Positions 23,494 to 31,311 of a stretch of 36,624 nucleotides of DNA are shown piece by piece. The position numbers and the translations under genes are program-made. The DNA is taken from the NCBI GenBank assembly GCA_945831585.1, contig CAMACY010000012.1, positions 1 to 36,624 of the forward strand, read 5' to 3'. This DNA is from an uncultured bacterium (GTDB taxonomy: Bacteria > Verrucomicrobiota > Verrucomicrobiia > Verrucomicrobiales > Akkermansiaceae). The notes beneath the pieces were generated by a model, which worked only from the letters and a program-made list of their open reading frames with translations, did no database searches and had not been told where the DNA came from. Numbering within the stretch: position 1 is the first letter of the stretch; each line of letters opens with the position of its first letter.

Positions 23494-24602
23494 GAGCCAC
23501 CCCCTTGATCGGCCAGCCAGTCGGCATACAGAGCAGGCGAAATCTCGCTGGGGCGGATTTCGGAACGCTCGCTGCGGAAAATCGCCGTGTAGCGCACGCG
23601 GACGCCCGCCTCGGCCAGATGCGCATCAATCGCCGCCTTGTGCGCACGCACCCCCTCGGCGTCGGTTGCATGCGCCACGCCCATAATCTGCGCGCCGCCG
23701 AAACGCTCGCCCCCGCGGCGCCAATAGCAGTGAGTCATGCAGATATGCCGCCCCACCTCGCCCCCCGCGCGCTCCTCCTCCCCCGGCTCGACTGCCCAGA
23801 GAAAGAGCCCGGCGGCACCCGTGCCGCTGTGGCGGTCGGCCGGTGCCGTATGATCCAAAAAGGTCGCAAAGCGGCCGATGACACCGCGCTTGTCCAACTC
23901 GGCCGCTACGGCGCAGTAATGCTCCGTGCTCATGCCCAGTTGCGCTGCCCGCGCTGACCAAGGGCAGGGGAGCGCAAACTCCTCCTCGCGCAGACTCTCC
24001 TTCAGGCTCAGCAACACGGCCCATTCCTGCGGCGTGAGCACGGGCGACTCGGGGCGCTGCATGCGCGGCGCCTGCGCCAGCCGCTCCCCGGGGAGCAGCC
24101 CCGCGCGGCGCACATGCCCCACCCCCAAGCTGAACATGCCCACCACCGGCAACAGAACCGACTCCTGCGCCCCCAGCCGCCGCGCGAGCAGCGTCGTATG
24201 CTCCTGCAGCGAGCCGTAGCCGGTCGGCACCTTCAGCGTTGTCCACAGCCGGAACGCCGCCCCCGGTGCGGCGGGGGATTCGGCGCGGCGCAGCACGATG
24301 TGCCCTGTGAAGGGATCATGCGCGCGCAGCCACTCGAACGCGGCGCTGAGGCGCTCCTCGGGCAGCCGCCAGGCGACCAGCGCCCCCTGCGCCAGACTCG
24401 TGGACAGCAGGGTTTGGCGCACACGGCGCACCACGCCCGCGCGTAGCAGACGCAGCAGGCGCTCGCGCACCTCGGCCTCCGGCAGCGCACAGCGGCGGGC
24501 AATCTCCGCAAAAGGTGCGGCGTGAAAGCCCCGAATCTGATCCTCGGCCACGGCCAGCAGGCGGCGGTTGGCGGGATCCTGCATGCACGTCGCGAGATTC
24601 AT
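23490..24602 (-). CDS. Fused siroheme decarboxylase, AhbA-AhbB type (Lrp/AsnC-like)
   Basis: This 370-residue protein consists of two tandem Lrp-like modules, each a winged HTH plus an AsnC-type ligand domain. Module 1: EIARRCALPEAEVRERLLRL, then HIVLRRAESPAAPGAAFRLW and SLQEHTTLLARRLGA. Module 2: LGMSTEHYCAVAAELDKRGVIGRFATFLDH, then ICMTHCYWRRGGERFGGAQIMGVAHA. The H-C-Y-x-R pattern and the W/Y-x-(M/T)-(V/T)-H/P strand match NirDLGH/Ahb siroheme decarboxylases. These enzymes remove two carboxylates from siroheme to give didecarboxysiroheme for the alternative haem route or haem d1. AhbA and AhbB are often separate subunits; here they form one chain. The ATG at 24602 overlaps the ispE stop (ATGA); a longer frame into ispE is rejected. 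A transcriptional regulator is less likely. Confidence 0.78.
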   Translation of the reverse strand: MNLATCMQDPANRRLLAVAEDQIRGFHAAPFAEIARRCALPEAEVRERLLRLLRAGVVRRVRQTLLSTSLAQGALVAWRLPEERLSAAFEWLRAHDPFTGHIVLRRAESPAAPGAAFRLWTTLKVPTGYGSLQEHTTLLARRLGAQESVLLPVVGMFSLGVGHVRRAGLLPGERLAQAPRMQRPESPVLTPQEWAVLLSLKESLREEEFALPCPWSARAAQLGMSTEHYCAVAAELDKRGVIGRFATFLDHTAPADRHSGTGAAGLFLWAVEPGEEERAGGEVGRHICMTHCYWRRGGERFGGAQIMGVAHATDAEGVRAHKAAIDAHLAEAGVRVRYTAIFRSERSEIRPSEISPALYADWLADQGGGS

Positions 24603-25444
24603 TGTGGGTTGACCCTGCCGCAGTAGGTGAAGAGGGAAGCCCCCCATGCCTCGTGCGCCGCGCTCGCCACGGCCTGCGCCTGCTCCGGCGTCTCCGTCAG
24701 CGCAAAGAGCGCCGAGCCCGAGCCGCTCATCATCGCCGCGCGCACACCCTCCTGCTCCGCCAGCCACATCTTCATGAGCCCCAGCACGGGGAACTTGGCA
24801 AACACGGGGCGCTCCAAATCATTGATCAGGGTGAGATCGTCCACCCGCTGCACCCCGTAGTTCACCGTGCGGTGGCGGCGCGAGCAGGTCAGCGCCTTGT
24901 AGGCCGTGGGCGTTGAGACCCCGAACGCGGGTTTGAGCAGCACCACGGGCGAGCTCCAGCCCGCCAGCTCGGGCAGGGGAGTGACGATTTCCCCGCGCCC
25001 CGTGCAGCGGCTGATGACGGGGTTGAGGAAGAAAGGGACATCGCTTCCCAGCGCCGCCGCCATCTCCAACAACTCCTCCCCGTCGTACTGCGTGCCCAGC
25101 TGCTCGTTGAGCGCCCGCAGCGTGACGGCCGCATCGGCTGAGCCGCCGCCCAGCCCCGCGCCGTGGGGAATCTGCTTGGTCAGGGTGATGCGCTGCTTGG
25201 CCTTGCGCCCGTAGTGCTTTTCGAACTCGCGCACCGCGCGCAGCACCAGATTGCTCTCGTCCGTCGGGATACCGGGGGAATCGCACAATAGTGTGGTGGT
25301 GCGCGAATTGTGGAACTCCAGCGTATCGTGCAAATCCAGCGGAGCCATGAGCAGATCCACCTCGTGGTAGCCATCCTCGCGCAGCTTGTTGCGCACGCGC
25401 AGGGAGAGATTAATCTTGGCCGGTGCCGTGTACAGGGTACTCAT
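24599..25444 (-). CDS. ispE: 4-diphosphocytidyl-2-C-methyl-D-erythritol kinase
   Basis: This GHMP-family kinase catalyses the fourth step of the MEP isoprenoid pathway. The 281-residue protein starts MSTLYTAPAKINLSLRV, where PAKINL is the family N-terminal signature. The ATP-binding loop is IPHGAGLGGGSADAAVTLRA, and MMSGSGSALFALT is the third GHMP motif. Other frames extend 60 bp further upstream, but the ATG at 25444 is chosen because it starts the conserved domain and lies 7 nt after the -10 box of a good promoter. It is first in an operon with the siroheme decarboxylase and dus genes, all joined by 4-bp ATGA overlaps. The promoter arrangement predicts a leaderless mRNA. Confidence 0.95.
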   Translation of the reverse strand: MSTLYTAPAKINLSLRVRNKLREDGYHEVDLLMAPLDLHDTLEFHNSRTTTLLCDSPGIPTDESNLVLRAVREFEKHYGRKAKQRITLTKQIPHGAGLGGGSADAAVTLRALNEQLGTQYDGEELLEMAAALGSDVPFFLNPVISRCTGRGEIVTPLPELAGWSSPVVLLKPAFGVSTPTAYKALTCSRRHRTVNYGVQRVDDLTLINDLERPVFAKFPVLGLMKMWLAEQEGVRAAMMSGSGSALFALTETPEQAQAVASAAHEAWGASLFTYCGRVNPQ

Positions 25445-25451
25445 GGGAGCT

Positions 25452-25480
25452 ATTCTACACGAAGGGCAGGCGCGCGTCAA
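25452..25480 (-). promoter_or_regulatory. Promoter of the ispE operon
   Basis: Minus strand: TTGACG (25480-25475), a 17-bp spacer and TAGAAT (25457-25452). The ispE ATG at 25444 follows after 7 nt, which is where transcription should start, and no Shine-Dalgarno sequence is possible. Confidence 0.68.
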
Positions 25481-25512
25481 CGCACATGCCGCGCCGCAGA
25501 TCAAAATGGCGC

Positions 25513-25542
25513 TTGTGGCAGCGCGTGGGGATGTGTTATCAT
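25513..25542 (+). promoter_or_regulatory. Promoter of the C39-like gene
   Basis: TTGTGG (25513-25518), an 18-bp spacer and TATCAT (25537-25542). The ATG at 25551 follows after 8 nt. It diverges from the ispE promoter 32 bp away, so the two could be co-regulated. Confidence 0.5.
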
Positions 25543-25550
25543 GCAGGGCG

Positions 25551-26741
25551 ATGAAAAGAAAGCTCCTTTCCCTTGCGTTTGCGGCGGTCGCGCTGCCCCT
25601 CGCTGCCTTGGATTTTGCGCCGCCGCTGGTCGATGGCTCCGGCTGGCAGAAAAGCCGCCGGGATTGGGAGCGCGAACTGGCGGGCAGTCGCTATGCCCCC
25701 GTCGATGCGCAGAGCATCCGCCTGTTGGCCGAGCCGCAGCACGGCTTCGGCGCCCTGCGCCCGCGCGAAATGGAGCTGCAGTGGGCGGCAGACGGCAGCG
25801 CGCTCAGCAGCGTGCGCATCATCATCTACAACAAAGGTGACGACCTGCCCCTCGACAAAAAAGCCTTTGCCGCCAAGCTGAAAGAGAGCGTGTCTGCCCT
25901 CAACGAGGCTCTGGGGATGCCGGGTAAGCAAAAAAATCTGCTCACTCGGGACACGGGGGTGAAGGTCAAGGCCACCGAGTGGCGCGGCGAGCATATCGCG
26001 GCGCGGCTCGAATCCTGCAACCAAGAGTTTATCCGCCTGACGGTGACCGCCGATGCCGAGAGCCTGAGCGGCGGCGGGGCTGCCGATGCCGTCAGTAAGA
26101 AGAGCCTGCGGCAAAACGTCTGCCGGGAGGGCGGAGCCCTGTGGATCAAGGGCATCCCCATGGTCGACCAAGGGGAGAAGGGCTACTGTGTCCCCGCGAC
26201 CCTCGCTCGCATCTTCAGCTACTACGGCATGAGCGGCATCGACCAGCACGCGATGGCTGCCCTCTGCGAATCCGGCGGCACCACGGGCACTTCCGTCCTC
26301 GAGATGCAGCGCGCGCTGGAGGCCATCAGCCACCGTTTCCATGTGCGCCTCAGCCAAATTGATGCCCGCATGCCGGATTTGTCGGACGTGTACGCCCGCT
26401 ACAACCAAGTCGCGGCTGCCGCCGGGCAGCCGAGGCTGCTGCCCATGGGCGCCGGGCGCAACCTCAGCGAGGCCGACGGGAAGCTCATGCAGCAGGCGAT
26501 GGGGCTCCGCGATGCCGACGTCGCCAAATGGCTCAAACCCATCCGCAAACCCCTGCAGGAGGGTATTCCCATTCTCTGGTGCGTGCCGGGGCACATGCGC
26601 ATGATTATCGGCTACGATACCGAGCGGCAGGAGCTCATCTACTCCGACTCATGGGGGGCGCGCACGGCCGAAGAACGCATGCCGCTGGCGGCGGCCTGCG
26701 CCATCTCCGTGTTCCGCTACATCCTCAAGCCCAGCCGCTGA
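25551..26741 (+). CDS. Secreted C39-like cysteine peptidase family protein
   Basis: This 396-residue protein has a signal peptide (MKRKLLSLAFAAVALPLAAL). The first 180 residues are an unassigned domain. From about residue 200 the sequence resembles peptidase C39-like domains: GIPMVDQGEKGYCVPATLAR (Gln of the oxyanion hole and Cys about 213), GHMRMIIGYD (His about 348) and YSDSWGA (Asp about 366). All three catalytic positions are kept, so an active secreted cysteine protease is plausible. C39 domains in transporters cleave double-glycine leaders, but no ABC transporter or leader peptide is seen here, so the substrate is unknown. The ATG at 25551 was chosen over the longer frame from 25386 because it begins the signal peptide and follows the promoter closely. 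It converges on the M16 gene, with 7 bp between stops. Confidence 0.8.
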   Translation: MKRKLLSLAFAAVALPLAALDFAPPLVDGSGWQKSRRDWERELAGSRYAPVDAQSIRLLAEPQHGFGALRPREMELQWAADGSALSSVRIIIYNKGDDLPLDKKAFAAKLKESVSALNEALGMPGKQKNLLTRDTGVKVKATEWRGEHIAARLESCNQEFIRLTVTADAESLSGGGAADAVSKKSLRQNVCREGGALWIKGIPMVDQGEKGYCVPATLARIFSYYGMSGIDQHAMAALCESGGTTGTSVLEMQRALEAISHRFHVRLSQIDARMPDLSDVYARYNQVAAAAGQPRLLPMGAGRNLSEADGKLMQQAMGLRDADVAKWLKPIRKPLQEGIPILWCVPGHMRMIIGYDTERQELIYSDSWGARTAEERMPLAAACAISVFRYILKPSR

Positions 26742-26748
26742 GCTCGGC

Positions 26749-29247
26749 TTACAACACGCTGACCCGCGTGCGCGGCGCCTCGGGAGCCAGCAGCCGCGCC
26801 ATGAACGCGCGCATCTGCTCCGCCGTGACGGCACGCAGCAGCTCCGGCATCGCGTCATCGTAGTCGGCTCCCACGCCCAGCAACTCGTTGACCGCCACGC
26901 TGCTGCTGCGTTTGTCGCAGGATTGCAGCGCCAGCAGCCGAGCCGTCAGCGCCGTCTCCTGAGCGCGTCGCAGCGCCGCCTCCGGCATCCCCTCGCGCCC
27001 CAAGCGCAGCAGCAGCTCCTCCAGCGCTTCGCGAGCCTCCTCCGCGCGCTCGGGAGCCGTGGCCACATAAAAAGCCATGAAGCCCGCATCCGTGCCCAGC
27101 AGCGAAGCCACCGAGCAGTCGTAGGCCAGCGCCCTTTTCTCGCGCAGCTCGACAAAGAGCGGGCCGCTCATATCCCGGCACCAGGTTTCCAGCAGCAGTT
27201 GCAGCGGCAAGTCCGGCGACACCGCCGTGCAGGCGGGCAGCGCCGTCACCAGCACCGCCTGCTCCTTGCCGGCGTGCAGGGACTCCTCCCCCGCCTTCTG
27301 GGGTGGGGTCGGCACCCCCACGGCGGGCAGCCCCGCGGGTAGTTCGGCAAACAGGCGCTCCACCGTCGCTTGCAGAGCCGCTTCATCGATATCCCCCGCC
27401 ACCGACAGCACCGCATTGCGTCCGCAGAGCAGGCGCGCGTGCTGCGCTGCCAGATGCTCGCGTGTCAGCGAGCGCAAGCTCTCCGGCGTGCCGTCGCGGT
27501 GGTTGCCGTAAGACATTGCGCCGAAACAGGCGCGGCGCAGGCGGCGGAAAGCCAGCGCTACCGGGTCCTCCTGCGCATCGAGCACATCGGCAATCATCGC
27601 CTCGCGCTCATGCTCCAGCGCCGCCTCGGGAAACAGCGGGTGCAGCACCACATCCGCCAGTAGCTCCAGCAGCCACGCCGCATCCTGCGACGGCCCGCGC
27701 AGGGTGATACAGATCGTGTTATTGCCCGCCTCGCTGCCGATACTCGCCCCCACATCCTCCACCGCCTCGGCCAGCTGCGCCGCGCTGCGTGAGCGCGTCC
27801 CCTTGAGCAGGCACTCACTCATCAGCGCGTTGAGCCCCGCCGTCTGCTCCGACTCCGTGCGGCAGCCCGCCGCGCAGCAAAACGTGAGCGCCACCATCGG
27901 CACGCGGGCATCCGCTCGCGTCACCAGCCGCAAACCGTTCGGCAGCAGATGAACCTTGCTCGCCGCTGCGGCGCGCGGGTGCTCGGCGCCGTCCTCCTCC
28001 ACCCCCGCAGCTTGCAGGGGGTCAATGCTGACCTCCGTCAGGCGCGGCGGTGTCAGATACGCCGCCGCCACCCGCTGCAAATCCGCATCCGTCACCGCGT
28101 CGAGCGCCGCCTCCCACTCCTCCGCACAATCGGCATTGCGCGTCAGGTGCCACGACATGCCCAGTGTCGCGGCCATGCCCTGCACGGTGGAGAGCGTGCG
28201 CAGGCGCGCCGTGCGCATCTGCCGCCGCGTGCGCTGGCGTGCCCGGCTCCACTCGGCACGGGGCAGTGCCTCCATGAAGGCCAGCAGCGCGCCGCGCGCT
28301 TCCTCGCGGCGTTCCCGCTCCACATCGAGCTCCACCACCAGCGCTCCCTCTGAGTGCGCATCGGGTAGGGCGAACACGCTCACATCGTGCACCAGCCCCA
28401 GCTCATCGTGCAGGTGTTTGTAGAGCCAGGCCGAGCGCCCATCGCCCAGCAGCGACACCAGCAGCGACAGCGGAGCCGCATCCGCCGAATCCGCGGGGGG
28501 GATCCGCCACGCCAGCATCAGCGTACTCGTTGGTTGGGCAAAGCTGCGGCGGCACAGGCGCGGTCCCCACTGGCGCGGCTCCGGCAACAGAAGCGGCTCC
28601 GGCACAGCTCGCGGCGGAACATCGGCCACCACCGCCTCGACAGCCGCGAAAAAGACCTCCGGGTCCACATCGCCCGCCGCGCAAATAAACATGTTTGCGG
28701 GGGCATAGCGCCGCCGGTGGTAGTCCACCATGTCCTCGTAGCGCAGCGCGTCGAAGGCCGCCCGCTCGCCGATGACGGGCAGACGGCGCGGGTGGCGGTG
28801 GTAGAGCGTGCGGAGGAGGGTGTGGTAGGCCACATCCTGCGGGTCGTCATCGCACATCGCCATCTCGCGGCGAATCACCTCGCGCTCGCGCTCAAACTCC
28901 TCGCGCGGGAAGGTGGGGTGCAGGCAGAGCTGCACCAGCAGCTCCAGAAATTCGCGCCAAGAGGTCGCGGGACCATCGATGTAGAACACCGTGCGATCGC
29001 CGGAGGTGTAGGCATTCCACAGACCGCCCAGCTCGGGCACTCGCTCGTTGAGCTCGCGCCCCGAGAAACGCTCGGTGCCCTTGAACACCATGTGTTCGAG
29101 CAAGTGCGACAGCCCTGCACCCGCCCATTCCCCCTCTTGCGTCGATCCCGTTTCCACCCACAGTTGGAGCGAGATGAGCGGCAGGTCGTGCTGCGGCGCG
29201 ACAAGCGCCGTCAGCCCGTTGGCACAACGATGAATCTGATGCTGCAT
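26749..29247 (-). CDS. Two-module M16 family zinc metallopeptidase
   Basis: This 832-residue protein has two M16 (pitrilysin/processing peptidase) modules in one chain. The N-terminal module holds the inverted zinc motif HLLEH (residues 48-52) and the third ligand Glu near 128 (EREVIRREMA). WNAYTSGDRTVFYIDGP is also typical. The second module, from about residue 430, aligns in outline (AGLNALMSECLLKGT, EHEREAMIADVLDAQEDP) but lacks HxxEH, so it should be the inactive lid, as is usual in single-chain M16 enzymes. No signal peptide is visible; MQHQIHRCANGLTALVAP begins directly with the first strand, so it may act in the cytoplasm on peptides. The ATG is 6 nt after a -10 box, predicting a leaderless mRNA. 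Confidence 0.92.
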   Translation of the reverse strand: MQHQIHRCANGLTALVAPQHDLPLISLQLWVETGSTQEGEWAGAGLSHLLEHMVFKGTERFSGRELNERVPELGGLWNAYTSGDRTVFYIDGPATSWREFLELLVQLCLHPTFPREEFEREREVIRREMAMCDDDPQDVAYHTLLRTLYHRHPRRLPVIGERAAFDALRYEDMVDYHRRRYAPANMFICAAGDVDPEVFFAAVEAVVADVPPRAVPEPLLLPEPRQWGPRLCRRSFAQPTSTLMLAWRIPPADSADAAPLSLLVSLLGDGRSAWLYKHLHDELGLVHDVSVFALPDAHSEGALVVELDVERERREEARGALLAFMEALPRAEWSRARQRTRRQMRTARLRTLSTVQGMAATLGMSWHLTRNADCAEEWEAALDAVTDADLQRVAAAYLTPPRLTEVSIDPLQAAGVEEDGAEHPRAAAASKVHLLPNGLRLVTRADARVPMVALTFCCAAGCRTESEQTAGLNALMSECLLKGTRSRSAAQLAEAVEDVGASIGSEAGNNTICITLRGPSQDAAWLLELLADVVLHPLFPEAALEHEREAMIADVLDAQEDPVALAFRRLRRACFGAMSYGNHRDGTPESLRSLTREHLAAQHARLLCGRNAVLSVAGDIDEAALQATVERLFAELPAGLPAVGVPTPPQKAGEESLHAGKEQAVLVTALPACTAVSPDLPLQLLLETWCRDMSGPLFVELREKRALAYDCSVASLLGTDAGFMAFYVATAPERAEEAREALEELLLRLGREGMPEAALRRAQETALTARLLALQSCDKRSSSVAVNELLGVGADYDDAMPELLRAVTAEQMRAFMARLLAPEAPRTRVSVL

Positions 29248-29253
29248 GCGCCC

Positions 29254-29282
29254 ACTATAGCACAGTGCACCCGGCGGCGCAA
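29254..29282 (-). promoter_or_regulatory. Promoter of the M16 peptidase gene
   Basis: Minus strand: TTGCGC (29282-29277), a 17-bp spacer and TATAGT (29259-29254). The ATG at 29247 follows after 6 nt, leaving no room for a leader or ribosome binding site. Confidence 0.65.
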
Positions 29283-29769
29283 CGCGCGAATGAGTGCCGC
29301 TCAGGGCAAACGCATTGGGGAAGATGACGCCCTACAAGGTGATAGGGGGACTTCTAAAAAGTCCCCGTAGGGAGAAGGAAGGGAACGTACGGAATTTCCA
29401 TACTCTCTTTTTGGTGGTATCATGCTGAAAAACACATCAATTTCGAGGAGTTTCGCCCCAAGCCGGATGAACTCTGCCACAATCGATGAAGTCCGCGAGA
29501 CGCATGCGGGGGAAGGTAACTCAATGGGACATAGGCCAGCCATCTTCGGCGCGCGCAAAATGGAACGCCGAGAGCTTTTTCTCCGGGCACAAAATCCCCG
29601 TCGGCTCCATTCTCGGTCTGCCCGGGTAGGGGAGAGACTGGCCGACCCGGGGGATAAGCAGATAGAAGTTATTTTTTTGGGGGGAGCGGGCGTTTTCCAA
29701 CCAACTTTTTTCTTGTCATTCATACCATGGTGCCTTACCATGGTGCTGACTTAGTTTTCCGACACGTTC
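29283..29769. other. 487-bp gene-poor region with hairpin, possible promoter and T-tract
   Basis: No recognisable gene is present. An 8-bp perfect hairpin GGGGACTT-CTAAA-AAGTCCCC lies at 29346-29366 without a U-tract on either side. A promoter-like TTTCCA-17-TATCAT occurs at 29395-29423 on the plus strand, and a run of seven T at about 29671-29677 lies 250 bp downstream. Both strands have open frames (plus 29422-29754, minus 29301-29741) without a known motif; they overlap each other, so at most one is real. The stretch could be a dispersed repeat, the remains of a gene, or an untranslated RNA. Confidence 0.4.
29713..29746 (+). promoter_or_regulatory. Candidate rml promoter with tandem ACCATGGT palindromes
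   Basis: TTGTCA (29713-29718), 17 bp and TACCAT (29736-29741) form a weak promoter ahead of rmlA. The 11-bp sequence TACCATGGTGC occurs twice (29723-29733 and 29736-29746), each containing the palindrome ACCATGGT, with centres 13 bp apart. This could be an operator covering the spacer and -10 box. Confidence 0.4.
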
Positions 29770-30660
29770 ATGAAAGGAATTGTCCTGGCCGGAGGAAGCG
29801 GCACCCGACTCTACCCCATCACCAAGGGGGTCAGCAAGCAATTGTTGCCCATCTTTGATAAACCGATGGTGTATTACCCTATCTCGACGCTGATGCTGGC
29901 GGGCATTCGCGATATCCTCATCATCTCTACGCCCGATGACCTTCCCGGCTTCCGTCGGCTCCTCGGCGACGGATCCGATTTCGGCGTCAACTTCAGCTAT
30001 GCCGAGCAGCCCTCGCCCGACGGACTGGCGCAAGCCTTCATCATCGGGCGCGAGTTCATCGGCACAGACTCCGTCTGCTTGGTTCTGGGCGACAATCTCT
30101 TCTACGGGCACGGGTTTACCAAGATGCTGCACGCAGCGGTCGATACTGCCGACCATGCCGGTAAAGCCACCGTTTTCGGCTACTGGGTTGCCGACCCGGA
30201 GCGCTACGGCGTGGCCGAGTTCGATGCAGCGGGCAACTGCCTCTCCATTGAGGAAAAACCGCAGCAACCCAAATCGCACTACGCCGTCGTCGGGCTCTAC
30301 TTTTACCCCAATCGGGTAGTTGATGTTGCGGCCGCAATCAAACCTTCCGCACGCGGCGAGTTGGAAATCACCACGGTCAACCAATGTTTTCTGCGCTCCG
30401 GCGAGCTGACGGTGCAGCCTCTTTCTCGCGGTTTCGCCTGGCTCGACACGGGGACGCACGACTCCCTCAGCGAGGCTTCCACCTTTGTGGAGGTTATCGA
30501 GAAACGCCAGGGACTCAAGATTGCCTGTCTGGAGGGCATTGCCTACCGCAACGGCTGGATCAGCAGAGAGCGTCTGCTAGAGCTTGCTGCCCCCATGGCT
30601 AAGAACGGCTACGGAAAATACTTGCAACAATTGGCCGCATCGGCTGCATCCCCTCTATGA
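29770..30660 (+). CDS. rmlA: Glucose-1-phosphate thymidylyltransferase
   Basis: This enzyme joins dTTP and glucose-1-phosphate to make dTDP-glucose, the first step of dTDP-L-rhamnose synthesis. The 296-residue protein starts [18 protein letters not shown], the nucleotide-binding loop, followed by [47 protein letters not shown] and [11 protein letters not shown]. Its length is normal for the short RmlA class, which is allosterically inhibited by dTDP-rhamnose. It is first of four rml genes in the order A-C-D-B and overlaps rmlC by ATGA. Rhamnose is presumably used for the surface polysaccharide whose glycosyltransferases follow. Confidence 0.97.
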   Translation: MKGIVLAGGSGTRLYPITKGVSKQLLPIFDKPMVYYPISTLMLAGIRDILIISTPDDLPGFRRLLGDGSDFGVNFSYAEQPSPDGLAQAFIIGREFIGTDSVCLVLGDNLFYGHGFTKMLHAAVDTADHAGKATVFGYWVADPERYGVAEFDAAGNCLSIEEKPQQPKSHYAVVGLYFYPNRVVDVAAAIKPSARGELEITTVNQCFLRSGELTVQPLSRGFAWLDTGTHDSLSEASTFVEVIEKRQGLKIACLEGIAYRNGWISRERLLELAAPMAKNGYGKYLQQLAASAASPL

Positions 30661-31226
30661 ACTGCCTACCTACCAGTATTCCCGGTGTGTGCATCATCGA
30701 ACCTCGCGTGTTTGCCGATGCTCGCGGCTACTTCTTTGAGTCCTTCTCCGAGGCGTGGTTCCGCCGCCATGTGTGCGACACCCACTTTGTGCAGGACAAC
30801 GAATCGCGCTCCGTGCGCGGCACCGTGCGCGGTCTGCACTACCAGCACGCCCCGCATTGCCAGAGCAAGCTTGTGCGCTGCGTGAAGGGGCGTGTGCTCG
30901 ATGTCGCTGTGGATATCCGCCATGGTTCGCCCACCTTCGGCAAGCATGTGGCCGTGGAGCTCAGTGCCGAGAACCACCGCCAGCTTTTCATTCCCCGCGG
31001 CTTTGCCCATGGCTTTGCCGTGCTGAGCGAGGAGGCTATCTTCCAGTACAAGTGCGACAACTACTATGCCCCCGAGAGCGAGGGCGGTATCGCTTGGGAC
31101 GACCCCGCCCTCGGCATTGATTGGCAGCTGCCGGCAGCAGATGTCATCCTCTCCGCCAAGGACACCGACCGCTGCACTCTGGCAGACGCACCGCACGATT
31201 TCGATATATCCATCCCGCTGTATTGA
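30657..31226 (+). CDS. rmlC: dTDP-4-dehydrorhamnose 3,5-epimerase
   Basis: This cupin enzyme epimerises C3 and C5 of dTDP-4-keto-6-deoxyglucose. The 189-residue protein has the expected motifs: [34 protein letters not shown] (catalytic His in GLHYQ), [36 protein letters not shown] and [10 protein letters not shown]. Length is normal. The start overlaps the rmlA stop. The gene is followed by 85 bp containing a 7-bp tandem repeat before rmlD, the only wide gap in the rml cluster. Confidence 0.97.
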   Translation: MNCLPTSIPGVCIIEPRVFADARGYFFESFSEAWFRRHVCDTHFVQDNESRSVRGTVRGLHYQHAPHCQSKLVRCVKGRVLDVAVDIRHGSPTFGKHVAVELSAENHRQLFIPRGFAHGFAVLSEEAIFQYKCDNYYAPESEGGIAWDDPALGIDWQLPAADVILSAKDTDRCTLADAPHDFDISIPLY

Positions 31227-31248
31227 TATTTAGCCTCCCGACCTCTTC

Positions 31249-31311
31249 GTAAATCGAAAATCGAAAATCGAAAATCGTAAATCATAAATCGTAAATCGTA
31301 AATCGTAAATC
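31249..31311. repeat. Nine-copy 7-bp tandem repeat abutting the rmlD start
   Basis: Nine consecutive heptamers of the form (G/A)(T/A)AAATC fill 31249-31311 without a gap: one GTAAATC, three GAAAATC, GTAAATC, ATAAATC, then three GTAAATC. The last unit ends directly at the rmlD ATG (31312). The array is AT-rich, without a Shine-Dalgarno sequence, in a GC-rich operon. The recent-looking identical runs (three of each type) suggest slippage expansion. Confidence 0.92.

Noticed and set aside
29422-29754. 110-codon plus-strand ORF starting MLKNTSISRS
   Set aside because: Its ATG overlaps a possible -10 box, it is antisense to another open frame, and it has no motif or ribosome binding site.
31249-31311. 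Short regular repeats considered as a CRISPR array
   Set aside because: Units are 7 bp in direct contact without spacers, and no cas gene is near.
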